Shown: piece by piece, positions 39,025 through 42,652 of the stretch
Layout: each line of letters starts with the position of its first letter
How positions within the stretch are numbered: the first letter of the stretch is position 1
DNA from: Streptomyces tailanensis
Lineage (GTDB): Bacteria; Actinomycetota; Actinomycetes; Streptomycetales; Streptomycetaceae
NCBI RefSeq assembly: GCF_008386495.1
Contig: NZ_VTHJ01000010.1
Coordinates: 1 to 42,652 of the forward strand
Reading direction: 5' to 3'
Length of the DNA stretch: 42,652 bases
Translations under genes and position numbers: made by a program
The notes under the pieces: generated by a model
Database searches by the model: none
Seen by the model: only the letters and a program-made list of their open reading frames with translations
What the model was told of the DNA's origin: nothing

Positions 39025-39735
39025 ATGCGCATCCTCGTAGCCACCGCGGTCCCCGCCGAACGGGACGCGGTGGCACGGGCGTTTCCGGGCCCCGGTACGG
39101 ACGTACGGCTCCCCTCGGTGACACTGCACCGGGTCCGCGAGGGCCGCTACGACCTCCTCGCCGCCGGTGTGGGCCCCGCCCTCGCCGCCGCCTCCACCGC
39201 CGCCGCGCTGACCGCCGCGGCCCTCGACGGCACGCCGTACACGCTGGTCGTCTCCGCCGGCATCGCGGGCGGCTTCCAGCCCGAAGCCCCCGTCGGCTCC
39301 CTGGTCCTCGCCGACGCGATCACCGCGGCCGACCTGGGCGCCGAGACCCCCGACGGTTTCCTCCCGGTCACCGAACTGGGCTTCGGCACCGTCACGCACC
39401 ACCCGCCGCGCGCCCTCGTGCGCCGGGCCACGGACGCGACCGGCGCGCGCACCGGCACCGTACTGACGGTCTCGACCATCACCGGCAGCGCCGAGCGCGC
39501 CACCGCCCTCCGCGCCCGCCATCCGCACGCCCTGGCCGAGGCGATGGAGGGCTTCGGGGTCGCCGAGGCGGCCGCCGCGCACGCCGTCCCCGTCCTCGAA
39601 CTGCGCGCCGTCTCCAACCCCGTCGGCCCCCGCGACCGCGCCGCGTGGCGCATCGGCGACGCGCTGACCGCACTCACCGAGGCCTTCGGGAAGCTGACGC
39701 CCGTACTGGAGAGTTGGGACCCATATGAGCCCTGA
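39025..39735 (+). CDS. mqnB: Futalosine hydrolase MqnB
   Basis: 236 aa from ATG 39025. Nucleoside-phosphorylase-like fold: MRILVATAVPAERDAV, LLAAGVGPALAAASTAAAL, VVSAGIAGGF, STITGSAERATALRARHP, AMEGFGVAEAAAAHAVPVLE and ELRAVSNPVGPRDRAAWRIG. MqnB cleaves futalosine (releasing hypoxanthine) in the futalosine route to menaquinone, the cytoplasmic path used by Streptomyces. It overlaps mqnD by 11 bases, so they form one operon; in S. coelicolor the same pair is SCO4327/SCO4326. Confidence 0.95.
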   Translation: MRILVATAVPAERDAVARAFPGPGTDVRLPSVTLHRVREGRYDLLAAGVGPALAAASTAAALTAAALDGTPYTLVVSAGIAGGFQPEAPVGSLVLADAITAADLGAETPDGFLPVTELGFGTVTHHPPRALVRRATDATGARTGTVLTVSTITGSAERATALRARHPHALAEAMEGFGVAEAAAAHAVPVLELRAVSNPVGPRDRAAWRIGDALTALTEAFGKLTPVLESWDPYEP

Positions 39736-40642
39736 GAAGCTGACGGACACCGTGCGCATCGCGTACTCGCCCTGCCCCAACGACACCTTCGTCTTCGACG
39801 CCTGGGCCCACGGCCGGATCCCCGGCGCGCCCGCGCTCGACGTGACGTTCGCGGACATCGACATCACCAACGGCATGGCCGAGCGCGGCGACCTCGACGT
39901 ACTGAAGGTGTCGTACGCCGTCCTGCCGTACGTCCTCGACGAGTACGCCCTGCTGCCCTGCGGCGGCGCGCTGGGCCGGGGCTGCGGCCCGCTGGTACTG
40001 ACACGGGAGCCGGGCACGGACCTCACCGGCCGTACGGTCGCCGTGCCGAGCGAGAAGTCGACCGCGTATCTCCTCTTCCGCCTGTGGGCGGCGGACACGC
40101 TTGGAATCAAGAGGGGCGGGCCCGCAGGGCCCTCGGTTGAGGGTGGTGGTGGGCGACGGGCGGGCGGGGTCGGGGAGATCGTGGTGATGCCGTTCCACGA
40201 GATCATGCCGGCCGTACGGGACGGGAAGGTCGACGCCGGACTCGTCATCCACGAGGCCCGCTTCACGTACCAGAACTACGGCCTCCATAGCCTCGCCGAC
40301 ATGGGCGAGCACTGGGAGAACACGACGGGTCTGCCGATCCCCCTGGGCGCGATCATCGCCAAGCGCTCACTGGGCGAGGAGACACTGACGAGGGTCGCCG
40401 AGTCGATCCGTACGTCCGTCCACGCGGCCTGGGACGACCCCAAGGCCTCCCGCCCCTACGTCCTCGAACACGCCCAGGAGATGGACCCGGCCGTCGCCGA
40501 CCAGCACATCGGCCTGTACGTCAACGAGTTCACGGCGGAACTGGGCGAGGACGGCTACGCGGCGGTACGGGGTTTGCTCACGCGGGCGGCGGCGGAGGGC
40601 TTGGTCCCGGCGCTGGCACCGGAGGCGCTGGCGTTTCCGTGA
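39725..40642 (+). CDS. mqnD: 1,4-dihydroxy-6-naphthoate synthase MqnD, with an internal insertion
   Basis: 305 aa from ATG 39725, overlapping mqnB by 11 bases. MqnD signature: VRIAYSPCPNDTFVFDAWAH, DIDITNGMAERGDLDVLKVS, VAVPSEKSTAYLLFRLW, VVMPFHEIMPAVRDGKVDAG, and IHEARFTYQNYGLH. MqnD turns cyclic de-hypoxanthinyl futalosine into 1,4-dihydroxy-6-naphthoate. Between RLWAADTLG and GVGEIVVMPF, about 20 extra residues ([20 protein letters not shown]) are present, coded by a Gly-rich stretch with the inverted repeat GGGCCC-GCA-GGGCCC (40118-40132). Relatives pass directly from RLWAAD to the GVGEIV strand, so this looks like an in-frame insertion in a surface loop; the enzyme probably still works. 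Confidence 0.93.
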   Translation: MSPEKLTDTVRIAYSPCPNDTFVFDAWAHGRIPGAPALDVTFADIDITNGMAERGDLDVLKVSYAVLPYVLDEYALLPCGGALGRGCGPLVLTREPGTDLTGRTVAVPSEKSTAYLLFRLWAADTLGIKRGGPAGPSVEGGGGRRAGGVGEIVVMPFHEIMPAVRDGKVDAGLVIHEARFTYQNYGLHSLADMGEHWENTTGLPIPLGAIIAKRSLGEETLTRVAESIRTSVHAAWDDPKASRPYVLEHAQEMDPAVADQHIGLYVNEFTAELGEDGYAAVRGLLTRAAAEGLVPALAPEALAFP

Positions 40643-40643
40643 C

Positions 40644-40765
40644 CGCGGTCCGCCGCGGGGTGCGACCAGCCACATACAAGCCGCAGTCGCGTCTGCCATG
40701 GTCCGTGTATCGGCGAGTGCGGCTTGTCGTGGGCTGATCGCGCAGTTCCCCGCGCCCCTCAGGGC
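40644..40765. repeat. Dispersed repeat copy E (inverted, split)
   Basis: Left half GTCCGCCGCGGGGTGCGACC and AGCCACATACAAGCCGCA; right half TGCGGCTTGTCGTGGGCTG, ATCGCGCAGTTCCCCGCG and CCCCT. The two halves face each other across about 30 bases, a rearranged form of the same family. It lies between mqnD and the convergent cold-shock gene. Confidence 0.75.
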
Positions 40766-40783
40766 GGTGGACTGGGCCTGCGG

Positions 40784-41167
40784 CTACACGTCCAACTGGT
40801 CGGCCACCGCTCGCAACAGACCTGCGATCTTCTTGCCTGCCGCGCGCTCCGGGTAGCGGCCGCGTTCGAGCATCGGCGTGATGTTCTCCAGCAGGGTCGT
40901 CAGGTCCTGCACGATCGAGGCCAGTTCATCCGGCTTCTTGCGCTGGGCGGCGGCGACCGACGGGGCCGGCTCCAGGAGCGTCACGGAGAGGGCCTGGTCG
41001 CCGCGCTGACCGGCGACGACTCCGAACTCGACGCGCTGTCCCGGCTTCAGGGTGTCGACACCGTTGGGCAGTACGGAGGAGTGGACGAAGACGTCACCGC
41101 CGTCGTCGCGGGAGAGGAAGCCGAAGCCCTTCTCGCTGTTGAACCATTTGACCTTGCCGGTAGGCAC
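40784..41167 (-). CDS. Cold-shock-domain protein, long form
   Basis: 127 aa from GTG 41167 (GAGGACAGAC upstream). The cold-shock domain fills residues 1-65: [20 protein letters not shown] (RNP-1) and DVFVHSSVL (RNP-2). The other half is an added helical tail ([20 protein letters not shown], then [20 protein letters not shown]), which makes the protein about twice the usual 67 aa. It binds single-stranded RNA/DNA. This extended type is conserved next to mqnD in streptomycetes. Confidence 0.93.
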   Translation of the reverse strand: MPTGKVKWFNSEKGFGFLSRDDGGDVFVHSSVLPNGVDTLKPGQRVEFGVVAGQRGDQALSVTLLEPAPSVAAAQRKKPDELASIVQDLTTLLENITPMLERGRYPERAAGKKIAGLLRAVADQLDV

Positions 41168-41392
41168 GTCTGTCCTCGTCCTCGTACTCGTCGGAAACTG
41201 CGTCGGAAAGTGTTCGGGGTGTATCCGCGCGTGGGCCGCGCGTGTCCTTACTGTGTTCTGGATGTGCGCAAACTGCTCTGGACAGCACTGGAGCGGGTCG
41301 TCGGGACCCGCCGGTACCAAGGCTAATGCTCCGGCGGGAGCTGACAAGACGTCGCCCGACTGTTCTCTCGCGCTGGGAACTACCCTGGTCCG

Positions 41393-41644
41393 GTGCGTGA
41401 CAAAACCCAACCGAATTCCGCCGAACCCGGTGACCGGCTGATCCGTATCGGTGCCATCGTGTTCTTCGTCGGCGCCGTGGCCACCCTGGTCACCGTGGCC
41501 CCGCTGTTCCTCGGAACGACACCTTTCCCCACATACATGTTCGGTTTGAGCATGTTCATGGGAGTGGGATTCCTGATCGCCGGCGCCGGTGTCCTCCAGT
41601 CCGTCACGGCGGGCCGCAAGAGGGCGCGCGAGGCGCGTTTCTAG
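41393..41644 (+). CDS. Small two-pass membrane protein
   Basis: 83 aa from GTG 41393. A hydrophilic start ([15 protein letters not shown]) is followed by two helices ([20 protein letters not shown] and [20 protein letters not shown]) and a basic tail ([11 protein letters not shown]). No family is recognised beyond actinobacterial hypothetical. Its stop (41642-41644) overlaps the stop of the convergent HAD gene (41641). The 225 bases to the divergent cold-shock gene show no further gene. Confidence 0.8.
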   Translation: MRDKTQPNSAEPGDRLIRIGAIVFFVGAVATLVTVAPLFLGTTPFPTYMFGLSMFMGVGFLIAGAGVLQSVTAGRKRAREARF

Positions 41645-42273
41645 CGCGCGGGGGGAGCTTGGCGGTGGTGCGCGGCCAACCACTCCGGAAAGGCCGTCAG
41701 ATCAGCGAGGACGACGTCGGCCCCCGCCTCCCTCAACTCCCGCTCGTCACAGGGGCCGGTGGCCACCCCGACCGAGTACGCCCGCGCGGTGCGCGCGCCG
41801 CGTACGTCGCCGGTGTGGTCGCCGACGTACACACTCGCCCCGTGCTCCCGCAACGCCTCCGCCTTGGCCTCCGCCCACAGATCCCCCACCACCTCGTCGG
41901 GCACCATCCCGAGGTGCTCCAGGTGCAGCTTCGCGTTCGGCTCATACTTGGCGGTCACCACGATCGCCCGCCCCCCGGCCGCCCGAACCGCCGCGATCGC
42001 CTCCGCCGCGCCGGGCATCGCGGGCGTGGCGGCGATGGCGATGGACGGGTACATGGCGCGATACATGTCCGCCATGGCCGGCACCTCCTCCGCCGGAAAC
42101 CAGTACGCCAGCTCATCCACCAACGGCGGCCCCAGCCGCGTGATCGCCATATCGGCGTCTATGTACGCCCCCGTCCTCGCCGCCAACGCCTCAAAACAGG
42201 CGTGAATCCCCGGCCGAGAATCGATCAACGTCATGTCGAGATCGAACCCGACGGTCAGCAGGCAAGAGTCCAT
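41641..42273 (-). CDS. HAD-superfamily phosphatase
   Basis: 210 aa from ATG 42273 (an ATG three codons upstream, at 42282, is also possible). HAD motif [12 protein letters not shown] (Asp11 and Asp13), motif II VVTAKYE, motif III Lys in [12 protein letters not shown], motif [17 protein letters not shown]. The short helical cap after motif I puts it in the phosphoglycolate-phosphatase-like subclass I. It removes phosphate from a small cytoplasmic metabolite; the substrate is unknown. The stop overlaps the small membrane gene by two to three bases. Confidence 0.9.
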   Translation of the reverse strand: MDSCLLTVGFDLDMTLIDSRPGIHACFEALAARTGAYIDADMAITRLGPPLVDELAYWFPAEEVPAMADMYRAMYPSIAIAATPAMPGAAEAIAAVRAAGGRAIVVTAKYEPNAKLHLEHLGMVPDEVVGDLWAEAKAEALREHGASVYVGDHTGDVRGARTARAYSVGVATGPCDERELREAGADVVLADLTAFPEWLAAHHRQAPPAR

Positions 42274-42297
42274 GCCCCCCATTGTGCCCAGCAGTAG

Positions 42298-42365
42298 CGC
42301 GCCCCGAAGGGGCGCGGGGCTGTGTCGATATGCGGCTCCGCCGCGTGGGCGCGACAAGCCACGAC
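42298..42365. repeat. Dispersed Streptomyces palindromic repeat, copy F
   Basis: CGCGCCCCGAAGGGGCGCG (42298-42316), GGGCTGTGTCGATATG, CGGCTCCGCCGCGTGGG, CGCGACAAGCCACGA. Nearly the same as copies A and C, upstream of the HAD gene. Confidence 0.85.
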
Positions 42366-42486
42366 GATCCCGCACACGCACAAACACACAAGCCCCTACG
42401 GCGAGAAGGCGGAGCGGGGTCGAAGGGGCGGCAGCCCCTGGACGATGGGAACGGGTAGGGGCGGCGGGGGCGAGAAAACCTCCAGG

Positions 42487-42585
42487 TCAACGCCCCCGCT
42501 GCGACCGCCACAAAAGATAGAGCGCCGACGAGATCGCGGCGACCCGAAGCACCCACGGCCAAGTCTCCGCCACCGCCACATTCAT
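42487..42585 (-). CDS. Possible 32-aa membrane micro-protein at the contig end
   Basis: ATG 42585 opens MNVAVAETWPWVLRVAAISS then ALYLLWRSQRGR and a TGA at 42487-42489, one hydrophobic helix with a basic end. The G run begins one base upstream of the ATG, so the 5' context is lost and a longer protein cannot be excluded. No ribosome site can be judged. Low certainty. Confidence 0.35.
   Translation of the reverse strand: MNVAVAETWPWVLRVAAISSALYLLWRSQRGR

Positions 42586-42652
<67 letters not shown>

Noticed and set aside
37526..39124. 532-aa minus-strand frame opposite the MFS and DUF2771 genes
   Set aside because: Low-complexity shadow with no motif; the opposite strand carries a lipobox protein and a membrane protein.

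Overview
This is a 42.6 kb Streptomyces chromosomal contig. The evidence is very high GC with strong third-position GC bias, frequent ATGA/GTGA overlaps, a conservon (cvn) operon, a futalosine-pathway mqnB-mqnD pair (the orthologues in S. coelicolor are adjacent), a CebR-type cellulase operator, two rare TTA (bldA) codons, and many copies of the short dispersed palindromic repeats seen between genes in this genus. No tRNA, rRNA or CRISPR array was seen. Both contig ends look like assembly breaks: the left lies in a dispersed GGGGGTCCCCC-type repeat, the right is a 66-base pure G run that looks like a sequencing artefact.

Layout. 1-988: 5' part of an FAD-linked oxidase (-). 1241-5301: conservon cvnA-cvnB-cvnC followed directly by a CYP157-like P450 that lacks the ExxR arginine; the usual cvnD GTPase is missing. 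5490-6608: serC. 6681-10068: two secreted hydrolases on the minus strand (tripeptidyl aminopeptidase; GH5 cellulase with CBM2 and a perfect CebR box). 10257-12984: a degraded zone with a DrrB-type ABC permease broken by an exact 34-bp repeat insertion, next to a TnpB-type IS200/IS605 gene split into two overlapping frames. 13057-17966: secreted propeller-like protein, SGNH hydrolase, methyltransferase, Uma2-type nuclease, MFS pump. 17956-20510: a second damaged zone with a SUKH gene cut by an in-frame TGA, a 5'-truncated NTF2-like fragment, and a frameshifted P-loop NTPase with an amyloid-motif-like N-terminus. 20540-29402: aldo/keto reductase, a 29-codon membrane micro-ORF, thpR, MFS pump, MarR regulator, ribbon-helix-helix protein, DUF2530 protein, CtpE-like P-type ATPase, NCS1 permease. 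29444-31353: tandem paralogous secreted proteins. 31523-36445: Hsp90/sacsin-like ATPase, YefM-YoeB toxin-antitoxin with a GTAC-core operator array, DUF3027 protein. 36974-42585: MFS protein, DUF2771 lipoprotein, mqnB-mqnD (menaquinone via futalosine), cold-shock protein, small membrane protein, HAD phosphatase and a possible micro-ORF.

Functionally most of the window is core streptomycete metabolism and envelope biology. The signals worth following are the conservon variant, the precise 34-bp insertion that breaks the permease frame, the split TnpB with histidine at the third RuvC position, the NLR-like NTPase with a RHIM/BASS-like motif, and the two TTA-containing genes (cvnA and the cellulase) that suggest developmental control.
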